Assembly: GCA_038255685.1 (NCBI GenBank)
Contig: JBBSLC010000032.1
Coordinates: 1 to 22,969, forward strand
DNA: 22,969 nucleotides
Source: CADCSY01 sp038255685
Lineage (GTDB): Bacteria > Actinomycetota > Acidimicrobiia > Acidimicrobiales > CADCSY01
Direction: 5' to 3'
Part shown: positions 1 to 6,744 of the stretch, piece by piece
How the letters are laid out: each line of letters opens with the position of its first letter
How positions within the stretch are numbered: position 1 is the stretch's first letter
The notes under the pieces: generated by a model
Databases searched by the model: none
What the model was told of the DNA's origin: nothing
What the model saw: only the letters and a program-made list of their open reading frames with translations
Position numbers and translations under genes: made by a program

Positions 1-189
1 ACCCTCGTGCGGACCGTCGTCGACTGGGCGGGAGCCACGGCCGCGACGAGGGTCGACCTCTGGGTGACTCGAGGGAACGAGCCGGCCGTCGAGCTCTACG
101 CCGGCCTCGGTTTCCAGGAGACCAACGACGTGCAACCCCTCCCGTCGGACCCGTGCAAGGAGGAGCTGCGGATGACCCTCCGCCTCTGA
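1..189 (+). CDS. GNAT-family N-acetyltransferase, C-terminal part (5' end outside window)
   Basis: This is the last 62 codons of a gene that begins before the window; the frame is open from base 1 and ends with TGA at 187-189. The residues VDLWVTRGNEPAVELYAGLGF match the closing part of the GNAT fold: the beta-4/alpha-4 stretch in which N-E-P-A/V-x-x-L-Y-x-x-x-G-F contacts acetyl-CoA. The tail with PLPSDPCKEEL is common in small actinobacterial GNAT proteins. The acceptor substrate cannot be told, because the acetyl-CoA P-loop and the substrate half are missing. The next gene starts 146 bp later on the same strand and has its own promoter-like box, so an operon is not implied. Confidence 0.8.
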   Translation, partial: TLVRTVVDWAGATAATRVDLWVTRGNEPAVELYAGLGFQETNDVQPLPSDPCKEELRMTLRL

Positions 190-323
190 GACGAGCGAGG
201 CTGGTCCGCGACGTCGGCCGAGGTCGCGGACAGACATGGTGCGCGACTGACGACCGCTCGCGCTCGCGATGGATGGGCAGGTCCGAGCCATCTGCCAGCA
301 GCCGGACTGTCACACCGTCTGCG

Positions 324-329
324 TATGGT
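324..329 (+). promoter_or_regulatory. -10 box (TATGGT) for the DUF222-HNH gene
   Basis: TATGGT fits the actinobacterial TANNNT -10 pattern and ends 6 nt before GTG at 336, so the mRNA would begin at or next to the start codon. This decides the start, since no Shine-Dalgarno sequence is properly spaced. No clear -35 is seen. Confidence 0.45.
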
Positions 330-335
330 TTGGAG

Positions 336-1718
336 GTGGGCGAACACCAGTTCGAGTATGAGGGTGGCGGGTCGGGGGAGGTGCCGCCGACGCCGTTGGT
401 GGACCGGTACCGGACGTGCACGTCGGAGGACCTCGCCGCCATGTACGCAGAGCTCGGTGGCGGTGCTCGAGCCTTGGAGGCGCAACGCCTGGCGATCCTC
501 GGGGTGCTCGACGAGCGCGACGCCTGGACGGTCGACGGTGCCAGGGACACCATCGGGTGGGTGTCAGCGACCGACGCAGCGCGCCGTGTCAACGCGAAGG
601 GGGTCGTGGAGGTCGCCCGCAAGCTGAAAGACCTCCCGGCGATCGCTGCGGTCGCTGCTGCTGGCGGGGTCTCGTTCGACCAGCTCCGAGCGTTGTGTGC
701 GCTCGCCACCCCGGACACCGACGCTCACTGGGCAGCGCAGGGGCCGTCGTTGGAGCCGGGTCAGCTCGCCGCTGCCGCCGCCAAGGCCACCCGGGTCACG
801 CGCGAGGCCGTCCAGCAGCAGGAAGCCAGACGGCACCTGACGTGGTGGAAGGCACGAGGTGGCGGGGTCCGAGGCTCGTTCTACCTGCCCGACGTCGACG
901 CCGACACCCTCGCCAACGGCATCGACCGGCTCGCCAGCACCGACAAGCCCGCACCCGGGGACCCGTGGGACCCGGTCCACGTCCGGCGCGCCGACGCCCT
1001 CGTCGAGCTCGCCGCCATGTCGCTCGCCGACACCGTCATCGGTGACCCCGCCCACCTCTACGTCCACGCCGCGGCCGGCGCCTTCGGGGAGGAGAACGAC
1101 GGGTGGGCCACCCTGGCTGACGGCACCTCGATCGCCCGGGAGACGTTGGAGCGGCTCGGGTGTGACGCCACCACCCAGCTCGTGTTGCACGACCCCTCCG
1201 GCGCGTTCGTCGCGTTGGGGGCCGTCACCCACGCCGTGCCCCGCCGGATCCGGCGGCTCCTCGCCGCCCGCGACCGGTGCTGCCGGTTCCCCGGGTGCGA
1301 GACCAGCCGCGGCCTCCACGCCCACCACCTCCGGTTCTGGTCCAAGCGAGGCGAGACCGAGGTGTGGAACCTCGCTCTGCTGTGCCACCGGCACCACAAA
1401 GCTGTCCACGAAGGCGGCTGGACCATCACCGGGAACCCCGACACCCCCGACGGCCTCACCTACGTGAGCCCCACCGGACGGGCCGTCACCACCCCACCCG
1501 AAGCCTGCAGCCAACGGGTCAGCGAGCGCCTCATCCCCGACCCTCCCCCCAGCCCCCGTGAACGAGCCGCCAAGCGCCGCAAGGACTGTCGCGCCCGGCC
1601 CGGCGCACTCACCGGCTGGCGCCGAGTCGACATCACCAAGGAGTGGGCCTCCCTCCGAGCTGCCGAGCAACGACTTCGAGACGCCATCCTCCGCCCCACC
1701 ACCGACCACGGCTCCTGA
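336..1718 (+). CDS. DUF222 / 13E12-type protein with C-terminal HNH endonuclease domain
   Basis: This 460-residue protein has the layout of the actinobacterial 13E12 repeat family: an alpha-helical DUF222 region over about residues 30-260 and a C-terminal HNH domain at about 305-365. The HNH part shows paired cysteines C315 and C321, H330/H331, C350, and H351/H353/H354 with H358 in the segment LCHRHHKAVHEGG. These form the zinc-stabilised beta-beta-alpha metal fold. The family is often multicopy and scattered in actinobacterial genomes; it is presumed to cut DNA, but its biological role is not established. I chose GTG 336 because TATGGT lies 6 nt upstream; ATG at 441 is an alternative that would keep most of DUF222. 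After the stop, the same frame stays open into a damaged YjbR-family gene, suggesting that the nuclease gene arrived by rearrangement. Confidence 0.82.
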   Translation: MGEHQFEYEGGGSGEVPPTPLVDRYRTCTSEDLAAMYAELGGGARALEAQRLAILGVLDERDAWTVDGARDTIGWVSATDAARRVNAKGVVEVARKLKDLPAIAAVAAAGGVSFDQLRALCALATPDTDAHWAAQGPSLEPGQLAAAAAKATRVTREAVQQQEARRHLTWWKARGGGVRGSFYLPDVDADTLANGIDRLASTDKPAPGDPWDPVHVRRADALVELAAMSLADTVIGDPAHLYVHAAAGAFGEENDGWATLADGTSIARETLERLGCDATTQLVLHDPSGAFVALGAVTHAVPRRIRRLLAARDRCCRFPGCETSRGLHAHHLRFWSKRGETEVWNLALLCHRHHKAVHEGGWTITGNPDTPDGLTYVSPTGRAVTTPPEACSQRVSERLIPDPPPSPRERAAKRRKDCRARPGALTGWRRVDITKEWASLRAAEQRLRDAILRPTTDHGS

Positions 1719-1778
1719 CCACGCCAGTCCGCACGGGAGAGCACTGCCAGTGCCGGCGGTCGATCGGGAGGGAGTCAA

Positions 1779-2018
1779 CCGAACCCAGCCCTCGTCGTCT
1801 TCGTCGCCGACCTCGGGGAGCAGGAGGCGCTGCTCGCCTCGGCGCCGGAGACGTACTTCACGACCTCCCACGACGACGGTCACCCGACCGTGCTCGTGCA
1901 CGTGGATGCGGTCGGCCTCGACGAGCTCGAGGAGCTCATCGTCGACGCCTGGCGGTGCAAGGCCCCGAAGCGGATCTTCCAGGCCTACGAGCGCTCGCTC
2001 GATCCCGACTCGACCTGA
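1779..2018 (+). pseudogene. 5'-truncated MmcQ/YjbR-family (DUF419) gene remnant
   Basis: Codons 1779-2015 read N-P-A-L-V-V-F-V-A-D-L-G-E-Q-E-A-L-L, then ETYFTTSHDDGHPTVLVHVD, and end with ELIVDAWRCKAPKRIFQAYE before TGA 2016-2018. This is the C-terminal half of the small MmcQ/YjbR DNA-binding-like fold, whose members usually have about 115-130 residues. Here only about 79 are present and no ATG, GTG or TTG precedes the conserved part in frame; the frame runs open back to the stop of the HNH gene at 1716-1718. The N-terminal 45-60 residues were not found upstream of the HNH gene either. I read this as a decayed gene rather than an expressed one. In-frame GTG codons near 1890 would give only about 40 residues. 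The call rests on recognising the family by eye. Confidence 0.65.
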
Positions 2019-2040
2019 GGCCGGCCCCGGGATGCGGCCC

Positions 2041-2775
2041 TCAGCGAGGACGAGCTCGCAGCGTCCGGAGCCGGTCGCGCGCACCCCAGGCGGTGACGAG
2101 GAGGAGGGCCTCGGCGATGATGCGGCCCGACATCTTGGACTCGCCTCGGACGCGGTCGGCGAAGGTGATCGGCACCTCCACGATCCGGACATCCCGGGAT
2201 GCGGCCCGCCGGGCGAGCTCGATCATGAAGCCGTAGCCGTCGGCTCGCACGGCATCGAGGTCGAGGCTGGCCAGGGTCGGCGCGAGGTAGGCCCGGTAGC
2301 CCGACGTGATGTCGCGCGCCTCGATCCCGAGCACCGTGGTGGCATAGCGGTTGCCGAAGCGTGAGAGGGCCCGACGGTGCCATGGCCAGGCCGGGATCGA
2401 ACCACCGGAGACGTAGCGCGACCCGATGACCATCTCGGCGTCGCCGGCGAGGATCGGGGCGAGCAGCGACGGGAGCGCCGCTGGGTCATGGGACAGGTCA
2501 GCGTCCATCTGGACGATGACCTCGTAGTCACCGGCGAGCCCCCGCGCGAAGCCCTCCCGGTACGCCCGACCGAGGCCTGACTTCCCTGGTCGGTGCAGCA
2601 CCTCGATGTGCCCGAGCTCGTCAGCGAGGGCCTCGACGACCGCTCCGGTCCCGTCTGGGCTGGCGTCGTCGACGACGAGCACGTGGGCGTCGGGGACCAC
2701 GGCGCGGAGCTGACGCAGGAGGGGACCGACGTTGCCAGCCTCGTCGTAGGTCGGGACGACGACGAGCGTGCGCAC
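2041..2775 (-). CDS. Polyprenol-phosphate mannosyltransferase (DPM1-type GT2)
   Basis: This 244-residue enzyme is predicted to transfer mannose (or a related sugar) from GDP-mannose to a polyprenyl phosphate at the inner face of the membrane, giving the lipid-linked donor for lipoglycans and protein O-mannosylation. Seen motifs: the N-terminal VVVPTYDEAGN (about 5-15), DDASPDGT (36-43), the metal-binding D-A-D in QMDADLSHDP (89-98), and the acceptor-loop segment RVRGESKMSG near 208-217. There is no C-terminal membrane domain, as in stand-alone DPM1/Ppm1 D2-type enzymes. GTG 2775 is preferred over the upstream GTG at 2820, because the conserved fold begins immediately and a TAGTCT box lies 7 nt upstream. 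The gene diverges from a small membrane-protein gene; both start codons lie inside one 48-bp gap. Donor sugar and acceptor are inferred from the family. Confidence 0.85.
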   Translation of the reverse strand: MRTLVVVPTYDEAGNVGPLLRQLRAVVPDAHVLVVDDASPDGTGAVVEALADELGHIEVLHRPGKSGLGRAYREGFARGLAGDYEVIVQMDADLSHDPAALPSLLAPILAGDAEMVIGSRYVSGGSIPAWPWHRRALSRFGNRYATTVLGIEARDITSGYRAYLAPTLASLDLDAVRADGYGFMIELARRAASRDVRIVEVPITFADRVRGESKMSGRIIAEALLLVTAWGARDRLRTLRARPR

Positions 2776-2782
2776 GGACGGG

Positions 2783-2788
2783 AGACTA
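2783..2788 (-). promoter_or_regulatory. -10 box (TAGTCT) for the mannosyltransferase gene
   Basis: On the minus strand TAGTCT lies 7 nt before GTG 2775, which has no Shine-Dalgarno sequence. This fits a leaderless start. The opposing box at 2812-2817 lies 23 bp away. Confidence 0.45.
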
Positions 2789-2811
2789 CGGGTTGCACCC
2801 GGACCCACCAG

Positions 2812-2817
2812 TACGCT
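2812..2817 (+). promoter_or_regulatory. -10 box (TACGCT) for the two-helix membrane protein gene
   Basis: TACGCT ends 6 nt before GTG 2824. No purine-rich ribosome binding site is present, so a leaderless transcript is likely. Confidence 0.45.
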
Positions 2818-2823
2818 CACAGG

Positions 2824-3303
2824 GTGGCGAGACGACGCGAGGCCAATCCCCGAGCGACCGCTGCACCAGGTGCGCCGGTCGCTCGTGCCTACACGCCCTC
2901 GGCGCTCCCGTCGGTGGCAGCCCGGGCGCTGGCGTTCGTCGCCATCCTCCTCGGGGGCCTCTGCGGCGGGCTCATCGGCTACGCCATCACCGACCTGCAG
3001 TGTGGCTCGCCCGAGGTCGTCGTCGAGCTCGATGCCGACGGGGAGCCCGTCGGTGGCGCCGATGTGCCCACGCGCGACCCGGACGACGCGGCGGGGTGCC
3101 GCACCCTCGCGTCGGTGGGTGGCCTCATCGGGGCTGCCGTCGCGGCCGGCGGCGTGGCCATCGTCTCCGTGCTCGTCTTGCGCGCCATGGCCGAGTGGCG
3201 CAAGGAGCTCGACATCGACGACGACACCGACGACGACGACCTCGATGCCCTCGCCGTGGACGACCGTGGCGTGGACGAGCGCGGCGGCGTCGGCACCACC
3301 TGA
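2824..3303 (+). CDS. Small membrane protein of unknown function, two helices and an acidic tail
   Basis: I do not recognise a family. The 159-residue protein has a short basic N-terminus, one hydrophobic segment at about 33-58 and a second at about 95-122, joined by a roughly 40-residue polar loop. The loop is flanked by two cysteines (C60 and C92), which could form an exported disulfide. After the second helix comes an acidic tail (about 129-147) rich in Asp. Positive residues sit before helix 1 and after helix 2 (RAMAEWRK), so the positive-inside rule predicts both ends in the cytoplasm and the Cys loop outside. The gene diverges from the polyprenol-phosphate mannosyltransferase and meets the PIG-L gene tail to tail with a 4-bp gap. 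Start GTG 2824 follows from the TACGCT box. Any role in the envelope is inference from position and topology. Confidence 0.65.
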   Translation: MARRREANPRATAAPGAPVARAYTPSALPSVAARALAFVAILLGGLCGGLIGYAITDLQCGSPEVVVELDADGEPVGGADVPTRDPDDAAGCRTLASVGGLIGAAVAAGGVAIVSVLVLRAMAEWRKELDIDDDTDDDDLDALAVDDRGVDERGGVGTT

Positions 3304-3307
3304 TCGC

Positions 3308-4036
3308 TCAGTCGCTGACCGGCTCCCGGCGCAGGATCAGTCGTCGGAAGCCCTCGGCATGGGCAACGCCGGCCCGGCGACCCTCCGCTTCTGTGCGGTG
3401 GTGGACGAAGTCGGCGAGCCAGGACTCGGCATCGGTGGCGAGCTGGCTGCGGTGGCAGAACAGCGCCGCGACCTTCGTGGCGACCGACGTGGTCACATCG
3501 ACCCAGATGTCCGGCTCGAGCGTCCCTGAGAGCAGGACCCTCGTCACCTGGTGGGCCGGCCCCTCCTCGGGGAAGTAGAGCGGCGATGCCGCCGCTGGCG
3601 CGACGGCGTCGAGCGTCGCCCAACCGATCGCGCGGTGGTCGACGTGGTTCACGTAGGCGTCGCCGAAGAACGTCGCCGTCGGGTCCGGGCACACGACGGT
3701 CTCCGGGCGGAGCCGCCGGACGAGCCCGACGATCGAGCGCCGCAGGTCAGCCACACCGTCGAGCTCGCCGTCCGGATGACCGAGCAGGTGCACGTCGGCC
3801 AGGCCCAGCACCTCGGCCGCCTCCCGCACCTCCTCGGCTCGCTGGGCGGCCAGCGCAGCGGGATCCGTCGCAGGATCAGCCGAGCCCTTGTCCCCGCTCG
3901 TGGCAACGACCACGTGGACCTCGCTCCCGTCCGCTGCCCAGCGGGCGAGCGTCCCACCGCAGGAGACCTCGGGGTCGTCGGGGTGCGCGTAGACCGCGAG
4001 CACGACCGGGGGGACGGCCGTCAGCAGCTCGCTCAC
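3308..4036 (-). CDS. PIG-L / LmbE-family zinc deacetylase
   Basis: This 242-residue protein carries the family signature AHPDD at about 17-21 (H18, D20 and D21) and a second zinc ligand cluster N-H-V-D-H at 130-134. These are the residues that bind Zn2+ and activate water for N-deacetylation of N-acetylglucosamine-type groups, as in MshB, Mca and GlcNAc-PI deacetylase. The substrate cannot be fixed from sequence: MshB and Mca of mycothiol metabolism are close relatives, but their specificity loops cannot be judged by eye. GTG 4036 is chosen because it follows the threonine aldolase stop by only 4 nt (TGA-gctc-GTG) and the conserved strand starts soon after. A longer reading to 4093 would overlap the aldolase and adds an unconserved Arg/Pro-rich stretch. 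The gene is the second of a two-gene operon and has no Shine-Dalgarno sequence of its own, suggesting coupled re-initiation. Confidence 0.85.
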   Translation of the reverse strand: MSELLTAVPPVVLAVYAHPDDPEVSCGGTLARWAADGSEVHVVVATSGDKGSADPATDPAALAAQRAEEVREAAEVLGLADVHLLGHPDGELDGVADLRRSIVGLVRRLRPETVVCPDPTATFFGDAYVNHVDHRAIGWATLDAVAPAAASPLYFPEEGPAHQVTRVLLSGTLEPDIWVDVTTSVATKVAALFCHRSQLATDAESWLADFVHHRTEAEGRRAGVAHAEGFRRLILRREPVSD

Positions 4037-4040
4037 GAGC

Positions 4041-5051
4041 TCATGACGGGCAGGACGCGATGGCGGCGATCGCACGCGCCACGCCGTCGTCATCGACGTC
4101 GTGGTGGGTCACGAAGCGCAGCGCCCGAGGGGCGACGGTCCCGGCGCGCACGCCGCAGTCGTCCAGGTGCGCGAGCACGGCGGCAGGCTCGTCGTGGGCG
4201 ATCCGGACGATGTTGGTCAGGACATCCCGGGGTTCGACGCTGCCAGGCCAGCGTGCAGCAGCTGCGTCGGCCAGGCGCCGGGCGCGGGCGTGATCGTCGG
4301 CGAGCCGGTCGACCATCTCGTCGAGGCCGACGAGGCCGGCAGCGGCGATGACGCCGGACTGTCGCAGCTGGCCACCCATCCGCTGGCGCTCCTCCCGGGC
4401 CGCGTCGATGACGTCCGTCGGTCCCGCCAGCACGGAGCCGACGGGCGCGCAGAGGCCCTTCGTGAGCGCCGTCCACACCGTCGTGCACGGTGCTGCGAAC
4501 GCAGCCGCGCTCGTACCGGTGGCGACCACGGCGTTGAGGAGGCGGGCGCCGTCCATGTGCACCGGCAGTCCCACCGCAGCGATCGCCTCGATGTCGGCGA
4601 GGTCGAGCGGCACCCCTCCGGCGTACATGTGGGTGTTCTCGATGCACACGACGCTCGGCCGTGCCCAGTGGTGGTCCGCTGCCTCCACCAGCCACGCCAC
4701 GTCGTCCGCGGGGAGGGATCCGGTGCGGTCATCGAGGGTGACGATCTGGACCTGGGCGAGACCCGATGCTCCTGCCTCGAAGCCCGACATGTGCGACGTG
4801 AGACCGATGATCGCCGTGGTGCCGGCGCGTCCGAGGACCCGCAGGGCGAGCTGGTTGGCCATGGTGCCCGACGGCACGAGGACGGCTGCCTCCTTGCCCA
4901 CGAGGTCTGCGTAGCGCTCCTCGAGCGCACGGACCGTCGGGTCCTCCCGGTAGGTGTCGTCACCGACCTCGGCCGTCGCCATCGCACGCCGCATCGCATC
5001 GGTCGGCCGGGTGAAGGTGTCGGAGCGCAGGTCGACGACGCCGTCGGTCAC
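4041..5051 (-). CDS. Low-specificity L-threonine aldolase (PLP enzyme)
   Basis: The 336-residue fold-type I PLP enzyme is predicted to cleave L-threonine or L-allo-threonine to glycine and acetaldehyde in the cytosol. The N-terminus DLRSDTFTRPTDAMR and then GDDTYREDPTVRALEE are hallmarks of the GLY1/LtaE family. Other features are the phosphate-binding SGTMANQLAL (61-70), H87 in SHMSGFEAGA, which stacks on the cofactor, HMDGAR (165-170) with D167 contacting the pyridine nitrogen, and K198 in LTKGLCAPVGS as the expected Schiff-base lysine. Length is normal for the family (about 335-350). GTG 5051 is supported by a TAGGGT box 6 nt upstream. The gene leads a two-gene operon with the PIG-L deacetylase and diverges from an inositol-monophosphatase-family gene. 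Confidence 0.9.
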   Translation of the reverse strand: MTDGVVDLRSDTFTRPTDAMRRAMATAEVGDDTYREDPTVRALEERYADLVGKEAAVLVPSGTMANQLALRVLGRAGTTAIIGLTSHMSGFEAGASGLAQVQIVTLDDRTGSLPADDVAWLVEAADHHWARPSVVCIENTHMYAGGVPLDLADIEAIAAVGLPVHMDGARLLNAVVATGTSAAAFAAPCTTVWTALTKGLCAPVGSVLAGPTDVIDAAREERQRMGGQLRQSGVIAAAGLVGLDEMVDRLADDHARARRLADAAAARWPGSVEPRDVLTNIVRIAHDEPAAVLAHLDDCGVRAGTVAPRALRFVTHHDVDDDGVARAIAAIASCPS

Positions 5052-5057
5052 CGCCGG

Positions 5058-5063
5058 ACCCTA
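5058..5063 (-). promoter_or_regulatory. -10 box (TAGGGT) for threonine aldolase
   Basis: TAGGGT on the minus strand lies 6 nt before GTG 5051, a leaderless arrangement. It faces away from the TAGGTT box at 5097-5102, which serves the divergent gene. Confidence 0.5.
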
Positions 5064-5096
5064 CCGGGCCTTGCGATGGCGCCCCTGCGCTGCCGG

Positions 5097-5102
5097 TAGG
5101 TT
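5097..5102 (+). promoter_or_regulatory. -10 box (TAGGTT) for the inositol-monophosphatase-family gene
   Basis: TAGGTT ends 6 nt before GTG 5109 with no separate ribosome binding site, so a leaderless mRNA is likely. Confidence 0.5.
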
Positions 5103-5108
5103 GCGAAG

Positions 5109-5984
5109 GTGGACGAGCACCAGGGCGGCCCCTCCGCCCGGCGACCTCGCCAGCACGACGACGAGCTGGCCGACGGTGGGCTGCTCGACGAGCTCATGGA
5201 GCTCGCCGTGGAGCTGGCGCGCCGTGCCGCTGCCCTGCTCCTCGACGGCCGAGCCTCCATCCCTGCGCTGCTGGCCACCGACGCGGTCGGCACGAAGTCG
5301 TCCACGACGGACATGGTGAGCGAGGTCGACCGGGCCTCGGAGCGGCTCCTCGTCAAAGGCATCCTCGCGGCGCGCCCCGACGACGGGATCCTCGGGGAGG
5401 AGGGGACGGACCGTGCCGGCTCCTCGGGCGTCCGATGGGTGATCGACCCGCTGGACGGCACGACGAACTACCTCTACGGCCTCCCCGGCTACGCCGTCTC
5501 GATCGGCGTCGAGCGCTCGGCGCGCTGCATCGTCGGCGTGGTGCTCGACCCCGTCCACGACGAGCTCTTCGCTGCCGCTGCCGGTCGAGGTGCGACGTGC
5601 AACGGGCGCACGATCTCGTGCTCCGGGGCCACCGACCTCGGCCACGCCCTCATCGGGACGGGCTTCGGCTACGTGTCCGAGGTGCGCGCCGAGCAGGCTG
5701 AGGTCCTCCGCCACCTCCTCCCCCGCGTGCGTGACATCCGCCGTCTGGGAGCGGCAGCGGTGGACCTGTGCGCCGTGGCGTGCGGGCGCCTCGACGGCTA
5801 CTACGAGCGCGGGCTCCAGCCCTGGGACCTCGCGGCAGGCGAGCTCATCGCCGTGGAGGCAGGCGCGATCGTCACCGGCCCGGGCGGCGGGAGCGCAGGT
5901 CCTGGGCTCACCCTCGCCGCCGGTCCGGGGCTGCACGGGTGGCTCCGAGCAGCGCTCCGCGACGGCGGCTTGATGGGTGCGTGA
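5109..5984 (+). CDS. Inositol monophosphatase family protein
   Basis: This is a 291-residue Mg2+-dependent phosphatase of the IMPase/FBPase superfamily. The three metal-binding motifs are present in order: GEEG at 96-99, DPLDGTTNY at 113-121 with D113 and D116, and WDLAAG at 239-244 with D240. The N-terminal segment with a D-M-V-S-E-V-D motif at 68-74 is also typical. Likely substrates are myo-inositol phosphate (for phosphatidylinositol or mycothiol-type pathways) or, as in related actinobacterial enzymes, histidinol phosphate; the motifs do not separate these. The first 20 or so residues are charged and low in conservation. The gene stands alone on this strand, diverges from threonine aldolase, and ends 78 bp before the response regulator start. 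Confidence 0.88.
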   Translation: MDEHQGGPSARRPRQHDDELADGGLLDELMELAVELARRAAALLLDGRASIPALLATDAVGTKSSTTDMVSEVDRASERLLVKGILAARPDDGILGEEGTDRAGSSGVRWVIDPLDGTTNYLYGLPGYAVSIGVERSARCIVGVVLDPVHDELFAAAAGRGATCNGRTISCSGATDLGHALIGTGFGYVSEVRAEQAEVLRHLLPRVRDIRRLGAAAVDLCAVACGRLDGYYERGLQPWDLAAGELIAVEAGAIVTGPGGGSAGPGLTLAAGPGLHGWLRAALRDGGLMGA

Positions 5985-6019
5985 GCGATCAGAAGACGCC
6001 CAGGTGACGGCGAGATGAA

Positions 6020-6055
6020 GGGTGTCACCCCAACCGGACCCCGGATGCGGCATCC
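6020..6055 (+). promoter_or_regulatory. Upstream region of the response regulator gene with two short inverted repeats
   Basis: GGGTG-T-CACCC occupies 6020-6030 and GGATG-CGG-CATCC occupies 6043-6055. The second overlaps the proposed -10 (6051-6056); the first lies near the -35 position. Either could be an operator for autoregulation. The arms are only 5 bp, so chance is possible in GC-rich DNA. Confidence 0.3.
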
Positions 6056-6056
6056 T
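6051..6056 (+). promoter_or_regulatory. -10 box (CATCCT) for the response regulator operon
   Basis: CATCCT ends 6 nt before GTG 6063. It keeps the A2 and T6 of TANNNT but lacks T1. The spacing matches the other boxes in the window. No TTGACA-like -35 is seen. Confidence 0.4.
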
Positions 6057-6062
6057 CAGGGT

Positions 6063-6743
6063 GTGGGAACGAGGATCCTGACCGTCGAAGACGACGAGCG
6101 GATACGCACGGCAGTGCGCATGGCGCTCGAGGATGAGGGCTGGGACGTCGAGGAGTCCGAGTCAGGCGAGGAGGCGCTCGTGCTGTTCGGCAAGGAGCCG
6201 ACCGACGTCGTGCTGATCGACCTCATGCTCCCCGGCATCGACGGCTTCGAGCTGTGCCGATCCATCCGACGCACGAGCGACGTGCCGATCCTCATGGTCA
6301 CCGCACGTGCCGACACCCACGACGTCGTGGCCGGGCTCGAAGCCGGCGCCGACGACTACGTCACGAAGCCGTTCCAACCCAAGGAGCTCTCCGCCCGGAT
6401 CCGAGCGCTGCTCCGCCGGGCACGATCCGGAGAGCCCGGCCGCACGCGGATGCGCTTCGGCGAGCTCGAGATCATCCCTGACGACGGCGTGGTCCGCCGG
6501 GGCGACACCGAGATCCACCTGACCAAGACCGAGTTCCGCCTCCTGTGCGAGCTGGCATCGGCATCGGGGCGGGTGTTCAGCCGGGAGCAGCTGCTCGACC
6601 GGATCTGGGGCTACGACTACTTCGGCGACGGTCGCCTGGTCGACGTCCACATCCGACGGCTCCGCACCAAGGTCGAGCTCGACCCCGCCAACCCCCAGCA
6701 CGTGGTGACCGTGAGAGGGTTGGGCTACAAGCTCCAGGCCTGA
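6063..6743 (+). CDS. mtrA: OmpR/PhoB-family response regulator, MtrA-like
   Basis: The 226-residue protein has a receiver domain (about 3-115) with acidic pocket D10/D11, phospho-acceptor D53 in LIDLMLPG, switch T80 and K102 in KPF, then a winged-helix DNA-binding domain (about 128-225). The segments PFQPKELSARIRALLRRA, VFSREQLLDRIWGY and LVDVHIRRLRTKVE closely resemble MtrA of mycobacteria as I recall its sequence, and the following genes (sensor kinase, GerMN lipoprotein) repeat the mtrA-mtrB-lpqB order. MtrA acts on genes of cell division and wall metabolism; that role here is inferred. GTG 6063 is chosen over the ATG at 6015, because the fold starts right after it and a -10-like box lies 6 nt upstream. 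The kinase starts one base after this gene's stop. Confidence 0.85.
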   Translation: MGTRILTVEDDERIRTAVRMALEDEGWDVEESESGEEALVLFGKEPTDVVLIDLMLPGIDGFELCRSIRRTSDVPILMVTARADTHDVVAGLEAGADDYVTKPFQPKELSARIRALLRRARSGEPGRTRMRFGELEIIPDDGVVRRGDTEIHLTKTEFRLLCELASASGRVFSREQLLDRIWGYDYFGDGRLVDVHIRRLRTKVELDPANPQHVVTVRGLGYKLQA

Positions 6744-6744
6744 G

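Noticed and set aside
2019..2040. GC-only palindromic stretch between the YjbR remnant and the mannosyltransferase stop as a terminator
   Set aside because: There is no clear stem-loop with a U-run; overlapping GGCC repeats are common in such DNA.
564..2192. Long minus-strand open frame (542 codons) opposite the HNH gene
   Set aside because: Its composition is Gly/Val/Glu-rich with no recognisable domain, it lies antisense to a clear DUF222-HNH protein, and long antisense frames are usual in GC-rich DNA.
3217..3246. GAC-rich run that looks like a microsatellite
   Set aside because: It encodes the Asp-rich tail of the membrane protein in frame and is interrupted, so no separate repeat element is claimed. 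A similar short run occurs at 8810-8824.
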